DNA of 42,034 nucleotides from Verrucomicrobia bacterium SCGC AAA164-M04 (lineage in GTDB: Bacteria; Verrucomicrobiota; Verrucomicrobiae; Verrucomicrobiales; Akkermansiaceae). Shown here piece after piece: positions 34,477-42,034 of the stretch (its first letter is position 1; every line of letters begins with the position of its first letter). Made by a program: the position numbers and the translations under genes. A model generated the notes under the pieces. The model made no database searches. It was not told the origin of the DNA and worked only from the letters and a program-made list of their open reading frames with translations. The stretch is taken from the NCBI GenBank assembly GCA_000383735.1, contig KB912120.1, forward strand, positions 1 to 42,034. The letters are read 5' to 3'.

Positions 34477-35730
34477 TTATCCCAAAACTAGGAGCGCGGT
34501 CTTGACCGCTAGAATGCAGGCTACCACCAAACCAAGCCAGCACGTCCCGAGGATCCATCTTGGCACCTTCTTTTCTCCGACCAGCTCCTTCCGAGTCCCA
34601 AGGTAAATTAACGCAGCAGCCAACATTGGTAGCCCTAAAACGGTTAAAGCCTGCGCAATCGTAATCAAGGTCACAGTTCCTGAACCACCTGAGAGCGACC
34701 ACGAAGCGACCCCCATCCCGATCAGCAGAGCAAGGCAAGTCAGCACCCTCGGCATGGTATCAGAAAGACGCCATCCCTTCCCTAGACTATCCGAAAGGAT
34801 AGTCCCTCCGATTACCGCATTGACCAAAAAAGAACTAAAAGCTCCAGCCATAATCCCTAAACTGAAAATCACTTTCGCTCCCTTTCCAAACAAGGGCTCT
34901 AGTTGCTTCGCGACATCCCCAACACTCCTCAAATCAACCACATTGGCGCGACCATGAAAGGTGAGAACTGAAGTAATCAGAATAAAAGAGGTCACGATTC
35001 CCAGGACACAAATCCCAAAAATCGAATCCCTTAACCCTTTTCTCCAATCAGCTAATTTCCAGCCCTTCTCACGAACAAGGTAGCCTTGGTAAAAGGCTCC
35101 TCCGATCGAGAAAGTCGTTCCAATCATTCCCAACAGAGGAATAAGATCACTCTTTCTGCTACTCGTTTTTTGAATCGCATCTGGCTCCAACGCTCCAAAA
35201 AGCACCACGATGAGATTACCGGTAAAAGCAAAGATCATCACCAGCACGAGAATCTTCATCAATCTCTCGATCTGAGAATACAAACTCCGGACACGAAAGA
35301 GGCAAAAGGCTACAAAGAAATTGATAATTACGAGAACCATAAGGCTCGTAACGGTCCCCGCCAAGGGGCGCCCATCGCCGATATCTTCCACTAGTGGTTC
35401 AAGGCCTGCGATAATCGCCAAGTTGTTACTCGACTGAAACAAGGCCACAACCAGAAAGAGTATCAATCCCACAAACAAGGAAGCCCCACGCCCCAACCGT
35501 GCCGCCAATTCCTCACACAAGCTTCGTTCATAAGTTACCCCGAGACGGGCTGCGAGCGTCACCATTCCAATCATCAGAAATGTCGATAGCACCAAAACGA
35601 ACCACGCCGGAAAACCAAAGTCAGCACCCACTCGCGAGCTTGTCAGGATACTCCCCGGCCCCAAAACCACCGCTGCGACAATAATCGTAGGTCCTATTTT
35701 TCCAATCAATTCATTCAGCCGTCCAATCAT
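34477..35730 (-). CDS. Nramp-like membrane transporter lacking classical metal motifs
   Basis: 417 residues with about 11 membrane helices. The order of helices and the first-helix text TIIVAAVVLGPGSILTSSRVGADFGF resemble Nramp divalent metal transporters, but where Nramp has D-P-G-N it reads SSRVGAD, and helix 6 reads TTFSIGGAFYQGYLV instead of the M-P-H motif. It is therefore a distant member of the APC superfamily and may not carry Mn or Fe. Its ATG overlaps the nagA-like stop by 4 bases (ATGA), tying it to the amino-sugar operon, where a role as uptake permease for the substrate is conceivable. That is inference from position only. Confidence 0.7.
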   Translation of the reverse strand: MIGRLNELIGKIGPTIIVAAVVLGPGSILTSSRVGADFGFPAWFVLVLSTFLMIGMVTLAARLGVTYERSLCEELAARLGRGASLFVGLILFLVVALFQSSNNLAIIAGLEPLVEDIGDGRPLAGTVTSLMVLVIINFFVAFCLFRVRSLYSQIERLMKILVLVMIFAFTGNLIVVLFGALEPDAIQKTSSRKSDLIPLLGMIGTTFSIGGAFYQGYLVREKGWKLADWRKGLRDSIFGICVLGIVTSFILITSVLTFHGRANVVDLRSVGDVAKQLEPLFGKGAKVIFSLGIMAGAFSSFLVNAVIGGTILSDSLGKGWRLSDTMPRVLTCLALLIGMGVASWSLSGGSGTVTLITIAQALTVLGLPMLAAALIYLGTRKELVGEKKVPRWILGTCWLGLVVACILAVKTALLVLG

Positions 35731-36641
35731 CTCGTTTCTTCAATTAATTTTCGCGGATTTTCTTCAATCACTTTTTGGATTTCAAATTTTGAAAACCCCA
35801 ACTCCCTTTCCAAATTCTCCGCCACTCTTGGCATCGTAATCGTCGAACCAATCAGGTGGCTCTTATCTGGCGATCTCGCCACCAAATCGTCTCCAATTCT
35901 CACATCTCTCCCCAGAAAATGATAATCACCAATCCCCATCCCGGCAGCGGCAATGGCATCTGTCACCATTACAACACGGTCAGTCCCAACCAAATCGAGG
36001 TAGTTCTTTAAGGTCACAAATGGAACGTGCGCCCCATCTGGAATAAAGCTGATCCATAAATCATCTCGTTGAGATAGCACACGCTGGATGACGTTATCAT
36101 GCCGATTCAACTCCATCGGACATCCGTTCCCCAGATGGGTGAACATTTTCAAGCCGGCTTCAATCGACCCCTGCAATTGTTTTATTGTTGGATCGCAATG
36201 GCCGGCAGCCACACAAATACCCTGCTCCGTCAAAAATCGCGTCACCTTAAATCCCTCATCCCGCTCTGGAGCAAGTGTCACAATTCTCGTTAATCCTCCT
36301 GCTGCTTCAAGAAGCCGCTTCATTTCCCCAAGGTCCGACCGCTTTGCATGCTCCACTGGGTGAGCTCCAATATATCCTTGGGTTTCGTTCAAAAATGGCC
36401 CCTCAATATGGACTCCACAGATTAGCTTAGACCATTCCCGATTCTGATTCCGTAGTTGAACCAAGCGCTCCACCCGGGAACACATGACACCGAGATCATC
36501 CGTAATGAAGGTTGCAAGAATCCCACCAACTCCATCCTTCTTTAAAGCCTCGCATACCTGATCAAGGTCTTCACCGCTGAGTAAGTCGCCATTAAAATCG
36601 ACTCCCGCGTAGCCATTCACCTGTAAGTCGAATGCCCCCAT
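35727..36641 (-). CDS. nagA: N-acetylglucosamine-6-phosphate deacetylase-like amidohydrolase
   Basis: 304 residues. The core follows NagA: DLQVNGYAGVDFNG at the very start, GVHIEGPFLNETQGYIGAH with the metal-binding Glu, VAAGHCDPTIKQLQGSIEAG with a His ligand, FTHLGNGCPM with another His, FIPDGAHVPFV, and MVTDAIAAAGM with the catalytic Asp. It is about 75 residues shorter than typical NagA because the small beta-sandwich domain formed by both termini is missing, so the barrel begins immediately. Removal of the acetyl group from an N-acetylamino-sugar phosphate is the family reaction. Its start lies 3 bases after the oxidoreductase stop. Confidence 0.85.
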   Translation of the reverse strand: MGAFDLQVNGYAGVDFNGDLLSGEDLDQVCEALKKDGVGGILATFITDDLGVMCSRVERLVQLRNQNREWSKLICGVHIEGPFLNETQGYIGAHPVEHAKRSDLGEMKRLLEAAGGLTRIVTLAPERDEGFKVTRFLTEQGICVAAGHCDPTIKQLQGSIEAGLKMFTHLGNGCPMELNRHDNVIQRVLSQRDDLWISFIPDGAHVPFVTLKNYLDLVGTDRVVMVTDAIAAAGMGIGDYHFLGRDVRIGDDLVARSPDKSHLIGSTITMPRVAENLERELGFSKFEIQKVIEENPRKLIEETR

Positions 36642-36643
36642 TC

Positions 36644-37786
36644 TTAGTTTTCCCTCTTAAAAAATTCCCGAGCACGTTCTTCATCTAAAGGTAAATCAAC
36701 TGGCATTCCTTCGGCTGCCGAAATTTGCGCCGCCCATCCCAAATCCGCAACCGGAGATGAATTAGCAAAGCTAAGATACGATTGCTCGCCCTTCTGGATA
36801 CATTCCAAAAAATGTGAAACACAAGCCCCCGTTTGATGTTTCATAACATCGCCACTATCCGGAGTAGTGGTCTCAGCAGGCCATTGATGTTCTTCTACCC
36901 CCTCATCTTTACAACGCTCCGCGTCGAGAGGGTAGATCCATTTTCCATCGGTGGTTTTTTCAGACCAAACGCGAACCTTTTGCGGGCGATCCAGCAATGA
37001 ATCAAAAATTAAGCCACCCTCCGTTCCGTGAATATGATGGTAGGCATCGTAACCATTTGCCTGATCAACATTACCAAAACAAAAACCCGTTGCCCCATTA
37101 CTAAATTCAATCTGTAAGTTCCAGAGGCCAGGGATATCAAAGTCGCGGCGATGAACCATTGAGGTCGTGGCATAAACCCTCACTGGATTCGCTCCTTGCT
37201 CGGCCATGATATTAAGCATTACGGAGAGCGAATGAATGATTCCCATCCCGATTGCATCTCCCATACGTTCACCGGAGAGCTTCCATTTTTTGTCCCCAGC
37301 AATATTGATCGGATGACGATAATTCACTTGAATCTGGGTAATCGTTCCAAAAACACCTTCGGACGTCATACGCCTAATACGATTCTCCAAAGCATCAAAA
37401 TTCATGAGGTAATCGACAAAAGTCACCAATCTCGGATTTGCCTTCTCCAACTCAATTTGACGCAGAAATTCATGGTAGCGAGTCGCACAAGGCTTCTCAC
37501 AAAAGACATGCTTCCCCGCTTCCATTGCCGCGATGGCCTGCTGTCCATGCGCCTCATTTGTGCTGCAAATGATGACCGCATCCAGATCAGGCATGCTCAA
37601 CATTTTCTCGAAATCATCACAGTAGAGACCTTCTTCAAGGTCCAGTTCGTTCATCACCTCAAGGGCCTTATCTCGCCGCCGCTGATGAACCCCAATCACC
37701 TGAACTCCCTCATGCTCAGAAAAACGGCGCAATAAGGTCGCACCCATCCAACCCGCGCCCACTAAACCGATTCCAATCGAACTCAT
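36644..37786 (-). CDS. Gfo/Idh/MocA family oxidoreductase
   Basis: 380 residues, ATG start. An N-terminal NAD(P)-binding fold ([17 protein letters not shown]), [21 protein letters not shown], and the family motif [13 protein letters not shown] with the catalytic Lys are followed by the alpha/beta C-terminal domain ([29 protein letters not shown]). Members oxidise or reduce sugars and inositols, and some act on anhydro-sialic acid. The ATG overlaps the nagB-like stop in ATGA and its stop is 3 bases from the nagA-like start, so it works in the same amino-sugar route. The actual substrate is unknown. Confidence 0.9.
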   Translation of the reverse strand: MSSIGIGLVGAGWMGATLLRRFSEHEGVQVIGVHQRRRDKALEVMNELDLEEGLYCDDFEKMLSMPDLDAVIICSTNEAHGQQAIAAMEAGKHVFCEKPCATRYHEFLRQIELEKANPRLVTFVDYLMNFDALENRIRRMTSEGVFGTITQIQVNYRHPINIAGDKKWKLSGERMGDAIGMGIIHSLSVMLNIMAEQGANPVRVYATTSMVHRRDFDIPGLWNLQIEFSNGATGFCFGNVDQANGYDAYHHIHGTEGGLIFDSLLDRPQKVRVWSEKTTDGKWIYPLDAERCKDEGVEEHQWPAETTTPDSGDVMKHQTGACVSHFLECIQKGEQSYLSFANSSPVADLGWAAQISAAEGMPVDLPLDEERAREFFKREN

Positions 37787-38535
37787 ACCGCTCCCCCTTT
37801 ACCCAACAAGCTCGCTGCCAGTTCATCGATATAGAGTCCACAGTCTTCATGCTCTTGTAGAATCGAAGCGGGCACACCCGGAGAAACCTCCCCTTCAAGT
37901 GAATTACGGACCGCTTTGGCCTTCCGTTCGTCGGGGACTGTACAAATAATCGATCCACTCTTCATAATCTGTCGAACTGACATCGAGATCGCTTTTTCAG
38001 GCACCGCCTCTAGGTTCGCAAACCAGCCTTCACCAAATTGTTGCTGGCGACACGCCTCATCTAAATTCACCACCAAATACGGTTTCTCTATTTCAAAATC
38101 TGCCGGAGGATCATTGAAGGCCAAGTGCCCGTTCTCTCCAATCCCCACAAAAGCGACATCAATCGGAGTTTCTGCGATCAAGGAGCCAACGCGATCACAC
38201 TCCGCTTCGGGATCATCCTCGGCATTAATGTAGTGAAACGCTCTCACCGGTGAAGGCAATTGGTTCTCAAACCGTTCCTTTAAGTATTTCCGGAATGACG
38301 CCGGATGCTCGATCGAAAGGCCAACATATTCATCGAGGTGGAAAATCGTTACTTGAGTCCAGTCAATTCCCTCTTCCTGGACCAGAGCCGCCAGCATTTC
38401 AAACTGCGAAGCTCCCGTCGCGACAATAATATTCACTTCCCCCCGTTCCCCCTGAACCTTTCTCATCTTCTTCGCGCCATCCCTAGCTGCCGCCACACCC
38501 ATTTCTTTCTTCGAACCAAACCGTTGACAATTCAT
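37783..38535 (-). CDS. nagB: Glucosamine-6-phosphate deaminase-like protein
   Basis: 250 residues from ATG 38535 ([13 protein letters not shown]); a GTG at 38559 is possible. NagB turns glucosamine 6-phosphate into fructose 6-phosphate and ammonia. Visible motifs: [16 protein letters not shown] phosphate loop, [10 protein letters not shown] with the catalytic Asp-Glu, [27 protein letters not shown] with the catalytic His, and [10 protein letters not shown]. First gene of the minus-strand unit nagB-oxidoreductase-nagA-transporter. The ends overlap the next gene by four bases. The N-terminus differs from typical NagB, so a related amino-sugar phosphate isomerase is possible. Confidence 0.85.
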   Translation of the reverse strand: MNCQRFGSKKEMGVAAARDGAKKMRKVQGERGEVNIIVATGASQFEMLAALVQEEGIDWTQVTIFHLDEYVGLSIEHPASFRKYLKERFENQLPSPVRAFHYINAEDDPEAECDRVGSLIAETPIDVAFVGIGENGHLAFNDPPADFEIEKPYLVVNLDEACRQQQFGEGWFANLEAVPEKAISMSVRQIMKSGSIICTVPDERKAKAVRNSLEGEVSPGVPASILQEHEDCGLYIDELAASLLGKGGAV

Positions 38536-38635
38536 AGAAGCCCCATGATGGATCGCCACCCTCTCAGGTCAATCTCATTGCTTAGTAACACGAATTGCTT
38601 CGACTTCCCATATCAGCCAAGGGCATTCTATTCGG

Positions 38636-39766
38636 ATGAATTACTCGCGCCGACGTTTCCTCAAAACAGGCACCTCTGCCGGAATCGTAGGATCTCTAGG
38701 TTTTAATCTGAACCTCCAAGCCGCGCCCACCGCCAAAATCCTCGATACGAGAATTATCAGCCAACTCCCAAATCGCTACCATGGCTGGCCTACCTTGACC
38801 CGATGCAAAAACGGACAACTTCTCGTCGTTTGCTCAGGCGGACGTGATCAACACGTCTGTCCCTTCGGACGAGTCGACTTCCAACGATCCAACGACAACG
38901 GAAATTCATGGACCTATCCCCGCACGATTCTTGACGGCCCTATCGATGACCGAGATACCGGCGTTCTGGAGACAATGAAAGGTTCCCTTCTTGTCACGAC
39001 TTTCACATCTCTCGCCTACGTCCCAAACCTTCCAAAAGACAACCGCAAAAAACGTTGGCTCGCCGCCCACAACCGAATCCCCGAGGCACAACGAAAAGCC
39101 GAACTTGGACAATGGATGATCCGTTCCACTGATGGTGGGATCACATGGTCAGAGCGCTACCCTACCATCGTAAACAGTCCCCACGGCCCGACACAACTTT
39201 CCGATGGTCGTATTCTTTATGCCGGTAAAAAGCTCTGGAGTGAAGGGAAGGAAATCGGGGTCTGTGAATCACACGATGATGGAAAATCATGGCAATGGCT
39301 CTCTGCCATTCCAACTCGCGAGGGAGATCGTCATCAAGACTACCATGAACTTCATGCCATCGAAACAGCCAGCGGTCGCCTCATTGTGCATATCAGGAAC
39401 CACAACAAGGAAAACAATCGTGAAACCCTCCAAAGCGAATCAGATGACGGAGGAAAATCCTGGTCCAAACCCCATTCCATCGGAGTTTGGGGACTCCCTT
39501 CCTTTCTCACCCGCCTTCGCGATGACAGCCTCCTGATGAGTTATGGTCACCGCCGTAAACCATTTGGAAACCAAGCTCGCCTTAGCAAAGATCACGGTTT
39601 GACCTGGTCCGCTCCGCTCAGCATCTCAGACGATGGTTCTTCGGGCGACCTTGGCTATCCCAGCACCATCGAACTCGCAGACAACTCTCTGCTCACCGTC
39701 TGGTATGAAAAAGTTTCGAGTAACCGCTTCGCAGTCCTACGCCAAACTCGCTGGACAATTTCCTAA
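38636..39766 (+). CDS. Tat-exported BNR-repeat (sialidase-fold) protein
   Basis: 376 residues. A twin-arginine signal (MNYSRRRFLKTGTSAGIVGS, cleavage about residue 31 after LQA) targets it out of the cytoplasm folded. The six-bladed propeller is marked by Asp-box repeats: SNDNGNSWTY, STDGGITWSE, SHDDGKSWQW, SDDGGKSWSK and SKDHGLTWSA. GH33 sialidases carry an R-I-P motif in the first blade; here the place reads YHGWPTL, so true sialidase activity is uncertain. It is divergent from the amino-sugar operon, suggesting that it releases or binds an amino-sugar-containing glycan that the operon then degrades (inference). Confidence 0.82.
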   Translation: MNYSRRRFLKTGTSAGIVGSLGFNLNLQAAPTAKILDTRIISQLPNRYHGWPTLTRCKNGQLLVVCSGGRDQHVCPFGRVDFQRSNDNGNSWTYPRTILDGPIDDRDTGVLETMKGSLLVTTFTSLAYVPNLPKDNRKKRWLAAHNRIPEAQRKAELGQWMIRSTDGGITWSERYPTIVNSPHGPTQLSDGRILYAGKKLWSEGKEIGVCESHDDGKSWQWLSAIPTREGDRHQDYHELHAIETASGRLIVHIRNHNKENNRETLQSESDDGGKSWSKPHSIGVWGLPSFLTRLRDDSLLMSYGHRRKPFGNQARLSKDHGLTWSAPLSISDDGSSGDLGYPSTIELADNSLLTVWYEKVSSNRFAVLRQTRWTIS

Positions 39767-40076
39767 AAACTTCACACCCACTTATTTTTCAAAATTGCCA
39801 ACCCTTCTACAGAATGTAGCGAGCAATTCGATCCTTTGCTAAACCACTCGGATTCATAAATTCCAGCCTGCACCAAATTTCAGTGCTACCATCCCGGGCC
39901 ACTGAAACCAGCGGAGCATCCTAAACCTGACCGATGTATCTCGCACCTTCCGGAATTACCCTTTTTCTCACCGTCAACCGCGATTAACGCCCCATCCGCT
40001 CCTGCTTGTCAATTTTACCACTAATTTCTCTTCTTCAAGACAAGACAAAGTAACTCATTCTGTTCATACTCCTCAC
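39767..40076. other. Non-coding gap before the hydroxyproline deaminase gene
   Basis: 310 bases. No convincing gene, RNA or terminator. A short open stretch in the plus strand (about 39820-39920) does not resemble a known protein. Near the end, AAGACA (40042-40047) and CATACT (40065-40070) are 17 bases apart and could be a weak promoter that starts transcription almost at the ATG at 40077. Confidence 0.35.
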
Positions 40077-41018
40077 ATGTCCAACGATAGTCCCATTTTT
40101 GAAGGTTGTATTCCTGCCCTGATGACCCCGTGCGATACCGATGGCACCATCAACTACGACGCACTCGTCGAAACCGCTAGAGGCCTGGTAGCACAGGGCA
40201 TGCGCGGAGTTGTGTATTGCGGCTCAATGGGTGACTGGCCACTCCTCACCGACCAACAACGCATGGAAGGAATTAAGCGGCTCGTCGAAGCTGGAATTCC
40301 GACTGTCGTCGGCACGGGTGCGCAAAACACAACTATCGCTGCCGCCCACGCCGCCCACGCTCGCGAAGTCGGTGCCAATGGCCTCATGGTTATCCCCCGT
40401 GTCCTCAGCCGCGGATCCTCTCCCGCTGCACAAGTTCATCACTTCAGCAAAATTCTCAAGGCAGGCGGTGACCTTCCTGCGGTGATTTACAACTCTCCTT
40501 ATTACGGGTTCGAGACTAAGGCCGACCTCTTCTTCTCTCTTCGTGAAAAATTTTCCTCCCTCGTCGGTTTCAAGGAATTCGGTGGAGCCGATTCCCTCAG
40601 CTACGCCGCCGAGAATATCACAAGCCAAGACGAATCGCTCATTCTCATGGCTGGTGTTGACACCCAAGTCTACCACGGCTTTGTCAATTGTGGAGCGACC
40701 GGAGCCATCACTGGAGTTGGCAATGCTCTTCCGAAAGAAATTCTCCGCTTCATCGAACTCTGCGAAGCCGCCGCCAAAGGCGATCCCCAAGCCCGCCGCT
40801 ACGCACTCGAACTCTCCGAAGCCCTCACCGTCCTTTCCACCTTCGACGAAGGCCCAGACCTCGTCCTTTACTACAAAGAACTCATGGTCCTCGAAGGTCA
40901 CACTGCTTACCAACAACAGCTCAATTCCTACGATCAATTGAGCCCTGCCCAAAAGCAATTCCTCCACGACCAACACGCCCTCTTTCGGAACTGGTGGAGC
41001 AATTGGGAAGGCAAGTAA
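40077..41018 (+). CDS. DapA-family lyase, likely pyrroline-4-hydroxy-2-carboxylate deaminase
   Basis: 313 residues, ATG start. A class I aldolase-type barrel of the dihydrodipicolinate synthase / N-acetylneuraminate lyase superfamily. Schiff-base Lys is in LVGFKEFGG and the catalytic Tyr in VIYNSPYYGF. The signature YCGSMGDWPLLTDQQRMEG replaces the G-T-T-G-E of DapA and the G-S-T-G-E of NanA and is the form I know from hydroxyproline gene clusters, where the enzyme deaminates pyrroline-4-hydroxy-2-carboxylate to alpha-ketoglutaric semialdehyde. Its position 48 bases before the epimerase supports this. Because amino-sugar genes are close, a sialic acid lyase was considered but the motif argues against it. 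Confidence 0.85.
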   Translation: MSNDSPIFEGCIPALMTPCDTDGTINYDALVETARGLVAQGMRGVVYCGSMGDWPLLTDQQRMEGIKRLVEAGIPTVVGTGAQNTTIAAAHAAHAREVGANGLMVIPRVLSRGSSPAAQVHHFSKILKAGGDLPAVIYNSPYYGFETKADLFFSLREKFSSLVGFKEFGGADSLSYAAENITSQDESLILMAGVDTQVYHGFVNCGATGAITGVGNALPKEILRFIELCEAAAKGDPQARRYALELSEALTVLSTFDEGPDLVLYYKELMVLEGHTAYQQQLNSYDQLSPAQKQFLHDQHALFRNWWSNWEGK

Positions 41019-41066
41019 ATCAGATGAGTCACTTGGAGTTCTCTCCTAGCACCCTTCTTCATTAAG

Positions 41067-42020
41067 GTGAAAATTATCGATTCCCATACTGGTGGCGAGC
41101 CCACTCGCACCATCGTTTCTGGCCTCGACACTCCCCGCGGTGCAAAAGCCACCCGGGATTTTCTCGAGAACGAAGCAGACTGGGTTCGAACAACCCTCAT
41201 CAATGAACCTCGTGGCTTCGACGCCATCGTCGGAGCCTGCCTCTGCAAACCCGAGGATTCCACCTGCATCACCGGCGTTGTCTTTTTCAACAACCTTTCG
41301 TGCCTTCACTCCTGCCTCCACGGGACAATTGGCATTGTTGAGACCCTCGCTTATCTTGATCGGATCAAGCCCGGCGAGCACCACATCGAAACCCCGGTTG
41401 GAATAGTCACAGCACTCCTCGCTGAAGACCATTCAATCACAGTGAAAAACATCCCTTGCTATCGCTTCGCCGAAGGCGTTGGAGTGATCCTGCCCGACGG
41501 CAAGAAAATCACCGGGGACATCTCATGGGGTGGTAATTGGTTCTTCCTCATCTCCAACCAAGGTCCTGAAATTAAAGCAGAGAACATCGCGGCTCTCACC
41601 GATTTCACCAAAACCGTTCGTGACTCCCTGCATACCCAAAACATCACCGGCGAAAATGGCGCTGAAATCGACCACATCGAATGCTTCGCACCACCTCAAC
41701 CCGGCATCGATGCCGATTCCCAAAACTTTGTCCTCTGCCCTGGCTCCGCATACGACCGCTCTCCCTGCGGTACCGGAACCAGTGCCAAAATTGCTTGTCT
41801 CGCCGCCTCTGGAGAACTGACTGAAGGTGGGATCTGGCATCAGGCTTCTATCATTGGCAGTGTCTTCGAAGGATCGTTTGAATCAATTCCCGACTCCGAT
41901 AAAATCATTCCGATCGTTACCGGCCGAGCCTTCATAACCGGCGAAACCACTATCATTATTCACCCCAACGACCCTTTCAAACATGGGATCTCTAATCCTT
42001 CTCCCCGGATCGGGGTTTAA
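41067..42020 (+). CDS. 4-hydroxyproline 2-epimerase (proline racemase family)
   Basis: 317 residues, GTG start giving the canonical MKIIDSHTGGEPTR. The enzyme converts trans-4-hydroxy-L-proline into cis-4-hydroxy-D-proline through two cysteine bases. The first is in SCLHGTIGIVETL (usual form M-C-G-H-G-T-I-G, so the Gly after Cys is replaced by Leu here) and the second in DRSPCGTGTSAKIACL. The presence of Cys at both sites indicates an epimerase rather than a dehydratase. The final 81 bases of the gene lie in the 95-bp repeat found inverted at 27860-27954. It probably forms an operon with the deaminase. Confidence 0.88.
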   Translation: MKIIDSHTGGEPTRTIVSGLDTPRGAKATRDFLENEADWVRTTLINEPRGFDAIVGACLCKPEDSTCITGVVFFNNLSCLHSCLHGTIGIVETLAYLDRIKPGEHHIETPVGIVTALLAEDHSITVKNIPCYRFAEGVGVILPDGKKITGDISWGGNWFFLISNQGPEIKAENIAALTDFTKTVRDSLHTQNITGENGAEIDHIECFAPPQPGIDADSQNFVLCPGSAYDRSPCGTGTSAKIACLAASGELTEGGIWHQASIIGSVFEGSFESIPDSDKIIPIVTGRAFITGETTIIIHPNDPFKHGISNPSPRIGV

Positions 42021-42034
42021 TTCTATAAACTCAT
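41940..42034 (+). repeat. 95-bp repeat at the end of the epimerase gene (partner of 27860-27954)
   Basis: Identical over 95 bases to the reverse complement of 27860-27954. It contains the last 26 codons and stop of the epimerase plus 14 bases after it, and reaches the window's last base, so the match could continue further. Just inside it, five of six bases (ATAAC then C instead of T) also agree. Confidence 0.95.

Noticed and set aside
40224..40976. 250-residue open frame on the minus strand inside the deaminase gene
   Set aside because: It mirrors codons of a clearly recognisable DapA-family gene and has no recognisable domain.
40077..41018. Dihydrodipicolinate synthase or sialic acid lyase
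   Set aside because: The G-S-M-G-D-W signature and the epimerase neighbour fit the hydroxyproline deaminase better than DapA (G-T-T-G-E) or NanA (G-S-T-G-E).

Overview
This 42 kb window reads as chromosomal DNA from a Gram-negative bacterium of the Planctomycetota-Verrucomicrobiota-Chlamydiota group, most likely a marine Verrucomicrobiota. That is inference from gene content: a staphyloxanthin-type C30 carotenoid set (known in Rubritalea of this phylum), a divergent type II secretion operon, bactofilins, lipid A synthesis (lpxB), and several starts (TTG, GTG) without Shine-Dalgarno sequences. No tRNA, rRNA, CRISPR array, transposase or prophage was seen.

Layout. 1-5691: C30 carotenoid genes crtO (partial), crtQ, crtP and crtN on the minus strand, with an aldehyde dehydrogenase inserted in the opposite direction. 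6030-7042: rnhB and a frameshifted yraN. 7214-15463: a type II secretion operon (gspG-H-I-J-K-L-M, an exported partner, gspD) closed by a strong terminator; gspE and gspF are absent. 15534-18999: xerD, an orphan oligopeptide ABC ATPase and der. 19193-22809: a TPR protein, a bactofilin, a zinc-ribbon bactofilin and nadA. 22916-24873: lpxB and a degenerate M28-like protein. 24938-27786: D-hydroxyproline dehydrogenase-like and alpha-ketoglutaric semialdehyde dehydrogenase genes. 28143-33098: an esterase, ribBA, ribH, an enlarged nusB and an AI-2E family permease. 33329-34441: a PepSY-like/DUF4956 fusion. 34477-39766: an amino-sugar operon (nagB-like, Gfo/Idh/MocA, nagA-like, Nramp-like transporter) divergent from a Tat-exported BNR-repeat protein. 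40077-42020: hydroxyproline deaminase and 4-hydroxyproline epimerase.

Most notable observation: the last 95 bases of the window (41940-42034), covering the 3' end of the epimerase gene, occur again base for base in inverted orientation at 27860-27954, just upstream of the semialdehyde dehydrogenase gene. Flipping the intervening 14 kb would create one continuous operon: deaminase, epimerase, semialdehyde dehydrogenase, D-hydroxyproline dehydrogenase. The four steps of 4-hydroxyproline breakdown are therefore all present but split by what looks like an inversion, an invertible segment, a duplication, or an assembly misjoin at the repeat.

Two genes (yraN at a 7-G run, gspJ at a 7-T run) carry +1 homopolymer frameshifts that look like sequencing errors, or less likely phase-variable tracts.
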